Translations under genes and position numbers: made by a program
Shown here: piece by piece, positions 1-10,609 of the stretch
Numbering within the stretch: position 1 is the first letter of the stretch
How the letters are laid out: each line of letters starts with the position of its first letter
The notes under the pieces: generated by a model
The model's database searches: none
What the model saw: only the letters and a program-made list of their open reading frames with translations
What the model was told of the DNA's origin: nothing
Source of the DNA: Bigelowiella natans CCMP2755
Taxonomy: Eukaryota; Cercozoa; Chlorarachniophyceae
DNA: 30,974 nucleotides
Direction: 5' to 3'
Assembly: GCA_000320545.1 (NCBI GenBank)
Contig: ADNK01000137.1
Span: 1 to 30,974 of the forward strand

Positions 1-258
1 TAACCCTAACCCTAACCCTAACCCTAACCCTAACCCTAACCCTAACCCTAACCCTAACCCTAACCCTAACCCTAACCCTAACCCTAACCCTAACCCTAAC
101 CCTAACCCTAACCCTAACCCTAACCCTAACCCTAACCCTAACCCTAACCCTAACCCTAACCCTAACCCTAACCCTAACCCTAACCCTAACCCTAACCCTA
201 ACCCTAACCCTAACCCTAACCCTAACCCTAACCCTAACCCTAACCCTAACCCTAACCC
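1..258. repeat. Telomere, 43 perfect TAACCC units
   Basis: The first 258 bases are an uninterrupted run of 43 copies of TAACCC, the C-rich strand of a TTAGGG-type telomere. The C-rich strand at the 5' end places a true chromosome end on the left. I see no variant unit inside the array; it stops abruptly at base 259. Confidence 0.99.
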
Positions 259-1378
259 TCGGTTTTTGCGACCAGTTTCCCTCACTTTGACCCTCGTTTC
301 GATCGTCACTTTGGTCGTCAGTTTGGTCGTGGCCCAGCGGAAAACCTGACCCTGACCCCAAGACCAAGACCCTGAGACCAAGATCCTGACCCCAACCTTG
401 AGACCGCAAGACCCAAACTCCAGCCCCAAGACCTTGACTCTGACACTGACCTTCACTGTGTCCGTCCACGTGTGGAGTTTCATCCATCCAGCAAGGTGTT
501 TGCGCAGACACATGGATGTCATTTTCAACGTGCAGGATGACTGTCACAATGCCAGTCAACTTCACGTTGCAGCGCACAAAATTTTCTCACGAAAAGCAAT
601 TGTGCAAACCCGCCATCCATCACCAAGACAGTGCGCGCGCGCAAGATTCATTGGAGTGATGAGATTCAGATGCTTTTCAGTTGTCAGTCCGATCTGAAAC
701 CTCACATTCAACTAGTTTTGCAACAACATGGGAAACATGGAGTCCAATTGGCACATCTCAACTCTCATCTGTTTGCACGGTTGCACAAGATGGAAAGCAA
801 TGCTGTGGCGGCAATGTGCGACTAGATGATGAAATTCTTAGTCGCAGAATTTGATGATGAACAGTGGCACAAGTTGTGGATGAACAACTGAAATTAAGCG
901 TTCAACTGCTGTCCATTTTGTTGACGCTTTGGCACTAACTACTTCGAATGAACATTGTTGAAGCAGCAGATGGAGAGAATGAAGAAAAAAAGGGAGAAGG
1001 AGAAAGTGATAATTGCAAAATCATGATGTTCAGCCATGATCGTATGGTCATTCTGTTACTAAAAAACTATCGCCATCGGATTTTTCGCTCATCTGAACGC
1101 AAAGATGAAAAAGAATGTCGACGTTTAATCTTGTTGCTGAGTTGGGGATCCGTGCATGATACTTTTTGTCGTCTTTCGATGGATCATAGTGATGATTGCC
1201 ATGAAAATGGAAATGATGATTACAGCAAGTAAGTGTAAACAGATTCTCATTTGCATTTCCAAGATATTTCTAATGTAAATAAGTAATGATAGTTGCCATC
1301 TACTGCTGCTAGTACGACTACAACTTTACAAGTGATTTTGAATGCACGGCGAAACTTCCCTATCATTATGCATCCCAA
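259..1378. other. Short subtelomere without a supported gene
   Basis: Bases 259-460 hold degenerate telomere-like words (CCCTGACC, CCCCAAGACC, CCTGAGACC) and a small duplication of TTTGGTCGTC/TTTGGTCGTG near 310-332. From 460 to about 950 the DNA is rich in ACGTG, TTGCA and CACATG words, resembling the spacer at 16.84-17.7 kb. Open frames here (for example 398-697 and 948-1232) show no domain, no splice-site support and no recognisable protein, so I call no gene. The septin stop codon lies only about 1.1 kb from the telomere array. Confidence 0.7.
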
Positions 1379-2650
1379 TTATCTAGATATCCATTTAAGA
1401 ATAGATGTGCGCTTTGATGATGCCCCCCTTCCCTGCATGACGTCATCATAGATGTAAGTAGGCGAGACGCCTCTTTCATCATCGTCGAAGTAATCGCCAA
1501 ATCCTCCCAGGATGTCCCCACGGATCCTGTCATCACCATTCTCTCATCAGTACATAATATTCGACTCGTGTTCCCTTCCTTCCTTATATATGTTTTCCCA
1601 AGCAAATAACTTGAATTCCTCGTGGATGCCATTTGTCATCATCATCATTCTCCACAACAATAACAACAACAACAACTACTACTACCACTACTACCACCTT
1701 GGAGCTTCCTTAATAGCGAAGATTACAAGGGCAGTCTGCACGAACCCAGTTATTGCTCGCCGTAGACGAGCAAAAAGGCTGTTTTTCCTCGTCAGTTGCA
1801 TAGCTCGATATCTGAGTACCATCAGCATGCGGAGAGGAAGGAGGGCAGGGAGGAAGTCATTGCATGTAAGCGATTTGTGCGTCATTACTTTATTCCCTTT
1901 ATTATTCTTCTTCTTCTTCTCAGCTGCCACCTTTCATAGTAGCGTCTTGTAGCTTCGTGTAGCTCCGAGAGGCCTTCTGTAATAAGACACCGCCTACATG
2001 ATAACAAAGGTATTATCACTAAGTAGATATAGTGTGTATCACCCTTCTACTGGCTGCTACACGCGTGAGAGAAGACACAGCGGTAATGAATTAGAAAGAC
2101 TGTTGTCCAATTGTAGCAGTAATATAAATAGTTGCTGTAGCACTTAGTCGCTAGCAAGTATCTTTACTGCTTACTACCGAAGGGCTGGTAAATCACTGTG
2201 TAACTCGTTTTCGCTCTCCGCTGTTCCCCATGGATACTCACGCCCATGAATCAATTCTCCTGAAATGATTGATTGATTAGTTGCATTGATCATAATCTTA
2301 ATATTGTTCGCTATGAATACAAACATCATCTATTACAACTTGCAATGGATCATCTACAACCGACCTACCTCTTGAATTCTGGTGAGAACGAACTACATAC
2401 GGAGACGATATAATAGCGAAGGGAGAATGAAAAACTTTGATGCCTAGAAATTAAAAGTAGTAGTCGATTGAGGAGGGGTATCATCGAGAGTAGTAGTAGC
2501 AGTGGGGATGGTAGGAATGTAGTGTGTGAAATATCATATGCAAAGCATATGACAACCACGACTCTACCTGTCGCCTTGAGCTTCTTTATCACGGTCGATC
2601 TGGTATATAAATAGTAGCAATAATAGTAGTATTTGTTGTAATATTTCTAG

Positions 2651-2682
<32 letters not shown>

Positions 2683-4952
2683 ATAATTATAGTACCTAAA
2701 TTCAGCCAGTTCATCTGCTGTCATCGTATCTGCTTTGGCGAGGATGGGTATGATAGTCGCATACCCTTGAATGCTTTTCAAAAATTCAAGATCGACGGTT
2801 TTGCAACGGTGGGGAGAAAAGAAGTATCTACACTCAACAGCAAACACAAGAAAGAGAGAAAGAAAGAAGAGATACAAGTAGTTGTCAGATATAAAAGAAG
2901 TATCTACACTCAACAGCAAACACAAGAAAGAGAGAAAGAAAGAAGAGATACAAGTAGTTGTCAGATATTATTCACTTATTCTTCAATTTGTCGTTTAACT
3001 TCCTCAGCATTAATGTGTATGATTTTTTGAATGATTGGTATGTAACAGACAAAAAGAGAGTTTCTAGTCGTCGTCATCGACATATATGATGATGATGATA
3101 ATGCATCGCTGTAGGTAGTACAGAATTGCATCCACGCCAAGAGATGTATCCAATGAGTGTCTGTCCTGTCGTTCGATTTGGGTCTGTAATAGTCGAAGAA
3201 GGACAGTAGTGAATAATCATAAGACGATCAATACTAAATCTATATCATCGTTCTTGAAAGTTAAACCACATTTTCCTTCCCTCCCCCTCATCTACTTGTT
3301 CAATTTTGTTTCATGATGAGAAGTATTTAACAAAATCAGAATATTATGAACATCATTACTTTCCATAATTACGAATAGTTGTAATTTTCTTCACCATAAT
3401 GATTGCTACCGCAAATATAGTTTATGTGTGTAAATACATTATTGTACCACCTCGCGCTTAAGTGACTGTTGAAACTTGGCTTCTAGGTAATCTTTAACGT
3501 AGCTGAAGCTTTTTCGGATATCCATTCCATCCCCATACCCTAATAATGATAATAAAAATAATAATAATAAATAATAATAATGGGTTATTTACCGATAATC
3601 ATCATGGAGTACCATTAATTATTAGTAGGAGTGGTGGAAAGACGATGAATTACACATAATACTATATTGTGATACACAGATAGTCAATTATCCTAAATAT
3701 ACTCTGACGGCATAATAAAAACGAAAACGACCCTCCTATGAGATGCTCTTATGGCTGCACTTATTATGTTTTAATCATCATCATCATCATCATGATCGAA
3801 AGTAGTACTAAAACTAACCAACCCGGGGTATCAATAAGATGAACCGTAATCGGGATGCCATCGCATTCAAATTTAACACTTGTTTCGACGATTTTCACAG
3901 TTGGTTTGGGAACTGAATGAACGATCGGAACCTTTTGTGATGATGGGAAGAAAGAAAAAGAGTCAGAGATGGTGTTGCAATTTAATCATCCTTTCCTTGA
4001 AGCCATAACTGAATTAGGAATTTCCTTTTCCCCATTACTATTCCTTCTGATACATACCGTGAAGATGTTAGATAGAAGGGTTGACTTTCCGACTCCAGAC
4101 TCTCCGACACACATTATCGTCACAGATTCGCCTATATGTAAGAAGGAGAAATAACTAATTATTGAAAAACAACTTTTGATGAAAAAATTCTTTCCGACGG
4201 ACTAGAGTAGGATGATTGTTTACAAAGCGATGAGATTCGGTGATAGCACAAGCGCGCTGCACGAACCATGGCTCTCTAAATCCTGAATACGTTGACCCAA
4301 CAAGCCCTCGCGTACACTTAACTGAAATGAGAGGAGGGAGAGTTAAGAGGTGAGAACAACAAGCCAATTATCAAACCCACGAAAAAAAACACAACAAGAA
4401 GATAACGTAGGCACTGTACTTTGATAATGCGTGCTATTTATTCACTAACCACCTGAGCAGGGATGGCATCTGAATCTAAAGCACTGTTGCTGGCGCCGTT
4501 GGACACCCGAGCTAAGGACAACAAAGATGTGAATTATGGAGGAAATATTCCATAAACAAACTTAAAAGTACATATTGATTATTGGACCCTCCCTCTCGGA
4601 ATATGGAGAGGTAATGATGTATAGTCGTCTATGTACCAATATCTTGACTGCCTCCCCCCGCACCCCTATCGTAGATTCGAGGACTCGCTGCACCTCCTCC
4701 AAGTGGAGTGTGCACCTTTCAAAGGACGGGGAAGAAAAGAAGGATGCGAAGCTAATTATAACATTGGGTGTGAAGATGGTGTTACGAAATTAATACCTGA
4801 GCATTTGAAGCGCCGTCATCGTAGTTTGCAGACCCATACGAAGAGGGATGATGATACGGTGCATAGTTGGCTGCTGCGCGTGGTTGGGAATAACCCATCA
4901 TCCCCTGGTCATCACTATTGTGTACCATGCGTTTTGACGGGTTCTGGTGCAT
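1379..4952 (-). CDS. Septin GTPase (426 aa, 15 exons)
   Basis: Septins are GTP-binding proteins that form membrane-associated filaments at division sites and cortical barriers. Exons (high to low): 4952-4797, 4715-4637, 4511-4453, 4321-4267, 4131-4058, 3931-3823, 3539-3451, 3183-3122, 2827-2696, 2599-2568, 2443-2369, 2259-2178, 1993-1931, 1811-1746, 1526-1379; all phases agree. Residues 1-110 are a disordered Gly/Ser/Tyr-rich head. The P-loop GESGVGKS is at 126-133, the G3 motif DTPGYGD starts at 175, the G4 motif AKAD is at 258-261, and the septin-unique GREYPWG is at 313-319, followed by the [13 protein letters not shown] helix. The tail ([10 protein letters not shown]) is short, with no clear coiled coil. 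The start is the only in-frame ATG after an upstream stop. The end of exon 7 could instead be 3448. The septin call is firm; small exon-edge errors are possible. Length matches the family. It diverges from the repeat-protein gene. Confidence 0.93.
2651..2683. repeat. (AGT)n microsatellite in a septin intron
   Basis: About eleven AGT units on the plus strand, which read (ACT)n on the sense strand of the septin gene, just downstream of the exon 9 donor site. Confidence 0.95.
2817..2968. repeat. Two tandem copies of a 76-bp unit across a septin splice acceptor
   Basis: The unit beginning AAAAGAAGTATCTACACTC and ending TTGTCAGATAT occurs at about 2817-2892 and again at 2893-2968, almost identical. 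On the septin (minus) strand the unit carries the 3' splice site GTGTAG|ATACTTC of exon 9, so the site is duplicated within the intron. Confidence 0.9.
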
Positions 4953-5014
4953 AAGCGGGGAAGGAGATCCTAAAGACGACGCATTATAGTACTATGTTAG
5001 CAAACTTGTGTATT

Positions 5015-5106
5015 CCTTAGACCCATATCGTAAAGTTGGAATACAATTGCGTTTCCTACTTAGACCCATATCGTAAAGTTGGAATAATACAATTGCTTTT
5101 CCTACC
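5015..5106. repeat. Imperfect tandem duplication, period 43
   Basis: TAGACCCATATCGTAAAGT begins at 5018 and again at 5061, each followed by TGGAATA, CAATTGC and TTTCCTA with a few differences. It lies just upstream of the septin start codon on the septin strand. Confidence 0.85.
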
Positions 5107-5256
5107 ATTGATGTCATTATTCTGGCGAAACTTGTTGGACCAGTAGTTAGCTCGTAAGTCACTCGGGGAATCCTGATACCATATGATTATTTCCATAAGC
5201 AATATGTTCAATGCCTAAATCTCATTCGGGTGTAAGTACATGATTATGAGAAATAT

Positions 5257-5439
5257 TTAATCTATGAGAACCCCTCCCATTGAGCTTGCAAGAGGGTCCG
5301 CCGTCACGTGACTCAAGCCATCATTTCTCAATGGATGTCGTGTAGCCAGAACCATCAATAATATTGTGCAAAATATCATTGCAAAAGCTCTTGGCCTTAC
5401 TAAGCCTCGATCTCTACGGCGCATCATATTAGGTCCCAT
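5257..5439 (-). CDS. Possible 60-residue membrane-anchored peptide
   Basis: A minus-strand frame starts with ATG at 5439 and ends at 5257. It encodes a short Arg-rich head (MMRRRDRG), a hydrophobic stretch of about 14 residues (AMIFCTILLMVLA) and a short polar tail, the pattern of a type II signal anchor. I do not recognise it. It has no intron and sits between two promoters. The plus strand across the same bases is also open and ends near a GTAAGT donor-like site, so the coding strand is uncertain. It may be chance. Confidence 0.22.
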   Translation of the reverse strand: MGPNMMRRRDRGLVRPRAFAMIFCTILLMVLATRHPLRNDGLSHVTADPLASSMGGVLID

Positions 5440-5542
5440 GAAGCGTCGTTGTATAAATTTGGAGAGACCGTTAATGGGGTAAGTAAGTAAAAGTAAGGTT
5501 TCCCGCCACCAGCCGGCTAATAACCTGGATGAGCTTAGAATC

Positions 5543-5632
5543 ATGTTAAAATAAAGGCTCTTATTTGACAGAGACAACCAGCAACCAATCCTATAATTAT
5601 GTTAAAACAAAGGGCCTTATTTGACAGAGACA
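5543..5632. repeat. Imperfect tandem duplication, period 56
   Basis: ATGTTAAAA, then an AAAGG-like stretch, then TTATTTGACAGAGACAA occurs at about 5543-5577 and about 5599-5632, with scattered substitutions. It lies in the divergent spacer. Confidence 0.8.
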
Positions 5633-5840
5633 ATAACAGGTGTCTTTCAAACGCACAATTTGTAAAATATACTTGCCTTTCATGTCAACGACATCTTGTA
5701 ATTATGTCGCTATAAATTTCATCAATACTGATGCCACAGATACCCAATTACACTCACATTGCTCGCAAGTAGTAGTCGCATGCCTTCATGGCAGTCCACT
5801 TTGATATGATCGAGCCAGAACGCAGCACAAATTGACCAAT

Positions 5841-7837
5841 ATGGAGGCTGGAAAGGGCAGCGTCATGATGGCAATCATTCTACTGCTTACAAGCAGCGAA
5901 ACACAAGCGGGTTAATTTTACATCCACTCATTTGGTCCAAACGACTAAGATTATAATAATTTCGATTATTCTCTCCAGATACCTCACAGATACGAGACCA
6001 TTTATATGGTGCTCAACGTAACAAACTCCAAGATTTCTGTGTTCCAAATGTAATTACCACTTCCTAATTGCATCCCTTTTCTGGCTAAATTGTTCTGAAC
6101 TTTCCATCGCAGGTTCTGTTAGCTTTTGATAGTAATATCGTGGATACTGAAGATGACGTATTGAATATTCGAACTGTGGTGGAGCCTTTTAGCGTCCTCT
6201 CTCTCGCCACAACGATTTCGCCAGGAACTCTCAGCATATCCATGAGTGAATCTCAGGCTCAAGCATTTCTTCTGGGAGAACAAGAACATGGCGAGATGCT
6301 CCCAAGACTCGACGAGAGCGACAAACAATGCCTATACCAACACGTCAACTCTGGGGGCACTTTTTTGATTCATGCAGATAGCGATAATAGATTTTCGGAT
6401 GTTTTAAGCCAGGTCTTTGGAACACAAAATGCAAATTACGTAGACGAAGGCCGTGAAGCTTTCAGAACAGCAGCTGCGAACGATTCTCCTTTTCAGTCAG
6501 CGGCCACGATTTTAGATAGACACCAAGCCGTAACTGCTGTTAATGCATCAAGCCTTCCGAATGATGCCTTCATTTTCTATGAAGGAAATAGGAATAGGGA
6601 GGAAGGTTGGGTAGTTCTAATGCCATTTGGTAGAGGAAATGTACTCATGGTTGGACATAGTTTCGCAGCAACAGCCGATGACCAAGATTGGAATGAAATT
6701 GAAAGAATTGGTATCCGACTATCATGTGATTATATTCCGCAGAGCTGTCTCGCTGGGGTTACCAATGCTCCAACTGGTTGCGAAAAAACTATTTTTACTT
6801 TTCACAATATGTCATAATTTAGTTTCAATGTCAGATACTCCTTCTGTATCTCCGTCTATCGGGCCATCAACGTCTCCCACCTTTTCTCCCACGGAGAATC
6901 CATCCACTGCACCCTCCAATACGCCATCAGGAGCACCTTCGGCATTCCCTACCAAGGCACCTTCAGGCAGCCCATCTGTGTCACCGTTTGCAAGCTCTTC
7001 TCCATCGATATCCCCATCCTTCTCCCCAACTAAAAGTCCATCTAATGCTCCTACTGGTCAACCAACTCCATGATAGTGCATGATTGTGTGTAAAAATTAG
7101 TGATAATTAGACTAATATTTGTTCGATATTTGTATAGATGTTCCCTCTACCTTCCCTTCCGCTACCCCATCAAGCGGTCCCTCAAATTCTCCGACAACTG
7201 CCCCTTCAGTACAGCCTTCAGCCTCCCCAAGCTCCATCCCATCTCTTGTTCCGTCAGCATCTCCGACCACTGGCCAGCCTTCACCAAAGCCCTCCGTAGC
7301 TCCAACCTTTACCGCCTCTCCAACCCTAAATCCTACTGATGTTCCTTCGTGTGCTCCTACTTTTTCTCCTAACTATGGCCCCACCATCGCTCCAACGCCC
7401 CAAACGACTTCTCCAACCAATACAGCGAGTCCAACTTTAACACCATCACTAAGCCCTTCCACTTCTTGGCCATCTTCATCACCAACAGTAACCCCAACAA
7501 TGTTGGGTTGTAGCATTAGAGTTACAAAACACTCATTGAACAGTGAATCCTCAAGGTAAAACAATTTTTCAGAAATCATTACCGACCACGTTTTTATCCA
7601 AACTTCAATTGAGAACCATATATGCATTTTTAAATTGGTTAATATTCTAAATTATGAACATGGTCTATTAGATGGCTTGCAAGAGAGACTGGTGAATCAT
7701 GCAGTGAACCAGTGGATGAGGTGTTGGTTTTCAGCAGAACACCGAATTCTGATGCAGATTTGAGTTTGAGAGAGGTCTTAACACTTGCATCGGTGTGCCC
7801 AGCTAGCTTCATAAACAGCTCCAGTCTTGCTTTTTAA
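5841..7837 (+). CDS. Secreted Pro/Ser/Thr-repeat protein (536 aa, 6 exons)
   Basis: Exons 5841-5910, 5979-6049, 6113-6776, 6835-7056, 7138-7555, 7672-7837; phases agree throughout. Residues 1-23 are a signal peptide (hydrophobic core MMAIILLLT, likely cleavage after ETQA), so the product should enter the secretory pathway. Residues about 48-268 form a globular domain beginning VLLAFDSNIVDTEDD, with NSGGTFLIHADS and GRGNVLMVGHSFAATADDQDW; the order of strands and glycines suggests a glutamine-amidotransferase-like (ThuA-like) fold, which is my inference. Residues about 269-463 are Pro-Ser-x-x-Pro-Thr repeats, a linker or wall-type segment frequent in diatom and other ochrophyte surface proteins. 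The C-terminal 70 residues contain three spaced cysteines. No C-terminal membrane anchor is seen. A cell-surface or extracellular-matrix role is likely but unproven. Confidence 0.8.
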
Positions 7838-8919
7838 GCAATTGGCTTTGTTGGATACAAATTTATCTGATAATTGGTGCCGCAGCACGCGCCGATCTCT
7901 CGTCATGCAATGTATGAAGGCCGCCGCCCTTGTCAATGTCGACTATTATCTAGATCATAGCTGCACCGATCAGTGTATGCAAATTTGGAATGTTACAGTA
8001 GATGTATATGCATAGGCAATTTATGCAATGTAATTGATTACATCATCACGCGCTGCAACAATACTGGCGTTGCTGCGGCTATGTGAGTGCATGCTCTGTG
8101 TAATCTGTGCATGCTAGCATGAAGATGGCACATTCTAGCATTGCTAGATTGGTTTCTGTGCAAACCTGATTCATAGCTAGATCTAGAGATATAGAGATAA
8201 CTCGATAGCCTAAACTAGTGAATAGGAGTGTTCGCATAGGATTTTACCACTTTTTTGATGTGACATCGCTAGCTAGCTAGCTAGATCGAAAAAAACAATC
8301 ATGAGCAGCCAAGCCTAGCTAGCTAGCAAGAAACTTTGGAACTTTGTGACTCCATGACTAGGTGACATCGGAGACTCGTTCATTCGCATCAGAATTTAAT
8401 TTGCAAGCGAATGAGCGAACGAACCCTCGCAAGCAGCTTCCGAAACCAGCTCTAGAGCTAACAAGAGCTAGAGAGCTAGAGAGCAGAAGTGATCAAAACG
8501 TGCTAGAGTGGTGCAGCTGGGTAAAATCTCGAGTTAGTCACGATCAATCCTTCAACTCAGTCGCAAGAGTAGTAGGACCGCACAACACACGTCATCTAGG
8601 TTATTCGATATTATCTAGATATCTAGATATTTCTAGATTTGTAAATTTCGCCAGATGCGTCAAGGTGGTACACAATGAGGTGCTGGCCGCAAATACTAAA
8701 CACAAGCTCACGCCACGTCGCATATGTCTAGATAACGGCATGTGTGACATGGTGGAGCACAACACACTTCTGCCTCTTTCATTAGCATATATAGATATCG
8801 TGGCGATCTCCTAATGACTAGACATTTACAATGCAGCCGTGTGTGTATGAAGATGTAGCATTCTAATATTTTTCATATGCAACCTATATTTTTGCTTATT
8901 GCTCTCTCTCTCTCTATAC

Positions 8920-8996
<77 letters not shown>

Positions 8997-9219
8997 GTAC
9001 ATATAATAGCGTAAGTTCTTAAACTGTGTTATGGCCTGAGCACAATACGCTGATGGGGCAAGCGACTCGCACAAAAAATGATGGTACAAAATATTGCAAA
9101 GTGCGTGATGTACGCACATGTAAAGTCTGCTAAAAGAGATGACAAATCGTTTATGTAAATATGTACTGAGCATGAAATGCATACATGAAACTTTCATCTG
9201 AATCAAATCATGATGTGAA
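7838..9219. other. Palindrome-rich spacer between converging genes
   Basis: No supported gene. From about 8090 to 8650 the DNA is dense in CTAG, AGCT, CATG and TGCA words, with runs such as GCTAGCTAGCTAGCTAG at 8268-8284, AGATCTAGAG, and the 12-base palindrome CATGCTAGCATG at 8110-8121. A composite microsatellite follows at 8902-8992. An open frame at 8362-8814 has no ATG near its start and no recognisable protein; it seems to be a by-product of low stop-codon density. Confidence 0.7.
8902..8992. repeat. Composite (CT)n-(TA)n-(GT)n microsatellite
   Basis: CT repeats at about 8902-8915, an alternating TA run to 8958, then (GT)17 to 8992, all in the spacer between two converging genes. Confidence 0.97.
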
Positions 9220-10292
9220 TTAGTTCTGTTCTGTACTATCTAAGACAACTGCCCCGATTCCTCTTACTGATCTCTTCTTTTTCGTCCCTTTCGAACCTCG
9301 TCGTCCTAGGAAGTAAGAACAGTTATGATGAGTCAATGATGAGTCAATATGAAACATTCAGTTGAGAAAATACCTCTTCTACGTCCGTTGCTGCTTGCTG
9401 CTTCCTCTTCGATTTCTTCAACCAACCCTCCCTAGTAATTGCACAATGTTAGCTATTTTTTGGAACTGACAACACAGGTTCAATTATTATTTTTCAATTT
9501 TACCATAAAGTGCTGATCATCATCATCTCCATCGTTCCAAGCACCTCCTACATCGTCTACATTGGCATCGACGTCCATACTAAACATACTATCTTTACCC
9601 ACATCTGGAACCTGGTGATATTGTGAAGTTGTTCATTTTATAATGTAATTAGGGGAGGCAACAGTGACTACTCACGTCATATTGGGGTTTTAATATCTTC
9701 TTCACTCGACGAACTTGTGTTTTCTGTGAGATAAAATGTTAAAGAGTATTTAGATATAGAATAAAAATCAGACGTGGACAGGTAGGTAGCACAGTTTTTA
9801 TTCGTATCACATACATCGTCTCCACTCGGAGACATTCCAAGCATCGAGAATGGATCCAGTGATCCACCACCACCACCACCACCTTCGCCACCATTGGTTC
9901 CGTTGGTTTTACTAAAAGGTGGGTTGGCAGTAGCTGTTGCAGCATCGTGAATCTCATCATCAGTCTTCGAAATTAGCTTTGCAAGGCTTGGTGGCAAGGT
10001 CGTCTTCTTTGGTTTAGGAATCTTTAGTAGTTGGCGAGAAGGAGAAAAAATATGTATTTCTTAGAAATTTAAAGTCTCTCGAGCAATTCGATTGTAGCGG
10101 TTGATCATAGTGCCTCCTCTCAACTTCCGATTGGTGTCAATTAGCTAGCGTCATGCCGTCATCATCATATCTACCTTCATTGCTCCTCGTAATGGAACTT
10201 TAATCCTGGAGCGCTTCTTTTTATGCTGCTGCTGCTGGTGCTGCACCGCCTTCCTTTGCGCTTTTGCTGCTGCTGCTGATGAAGTAGAAGTG

Positions 10293-10327
<35 letters not shown>

Positions 10328-10609
10328 GGGCGATGTTGCAGTAGTAGTAGTTGTAGTAGTAAGAGGAGGAGATAGCAGTCCTTGAGGAGATGTATTGTCG
10401 ATCATTTGCTGTCTTCGAAGCTGCCCTCCAGAGTGATTTCGGACTCTGTCTCCAATATTGATATCACCCTTATTATTTTTTACGAGCTCCCCGTCATCTG
10501 TCACAAGAATACACGTGCACTTTTAGTAATTTGTTTCAACACAGAATTTCGTTTAGTTGGAACTAAGGAGTCGCCACTTACGCTGCCGCGCTGTCAGCAA
10601 ATTAGTCAT
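9220..10609 (-). CDS. Unidentified disordered protein, probably nuclear (285 aa, 7 exons)
   Basis: I do not recognise the family. Exons (high to low): 10609-10582, 10497-10175, 10021-9815, 9723-9676, 9611-9504, 9431-9374, 9305-9220; phases agree and the first donor is a perfect GTAAGT. The protein has a Thr run at residues about 56-79 encoded by an ACT microsatellite, Ala and Gln runs, a basic patch (HKKKRSRIK, then KIPKPKK) resembling a nuclear signal, a Gly run, an acidic Asp/Trp segment (DDVGGAWNDGDDD) and a basic C-terminus (KGTKKKRSVRG). No catalytic motif is visible. The N-terminus is the weakest part: an exon at about 10794-10746 (EKNDDIAQEDVDLEGA) plus one at about 10697-10658 (GSDWVNLEDSNW) could splice in phase to exon 2 instead of the short ATG exon. 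It diverges from the signal-peptide gene at 11798. Confidence 0.62.

Larger units (their letters stand above)
4953..5840. promoter_or_regulatory. Divergent spacer between septin and the repeat-protein gene
   Basis: About 890 bases separate two start codons pointing away from each other, so both promoters should lie here. It holds two short imperfect tandem duplications, one centred on TAGACCCATATCGTAAAGT (period 43, about 5015-5106) and one on TTATTTGACAGAGACAA (period 56, about 5543-5632), plus a weak small minus-strand frame (5257-5439). No TATA box is convincing. Confidence 0.5.

Noticed and set aside
1-258. Regular short repeat that could be mistaken for a CRISPR-like or satellite array
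   Set aside because: The unit is a perfect 6-base telomere motif with no spacers.
398-697. 99-codon open frame in the subtelomere
   Set aside because: It runs through degenerate telomere-like DNA, has no recognisable domain and no splice-site context.
1512-1952. 146-codon plus-strand frame
   Set aside because: It is antisense to the last three septin exons and their introns, with low-complexity Asn and Tyr runs from microsatellites.
8362-8814. 150-codon open frame in the palindrome-rich spacer
   Set aside because: It starts at GTG, lacks an early ATG and has the base pattern of the surrounding CTAG-rich DNA; no protein similarity is evident.
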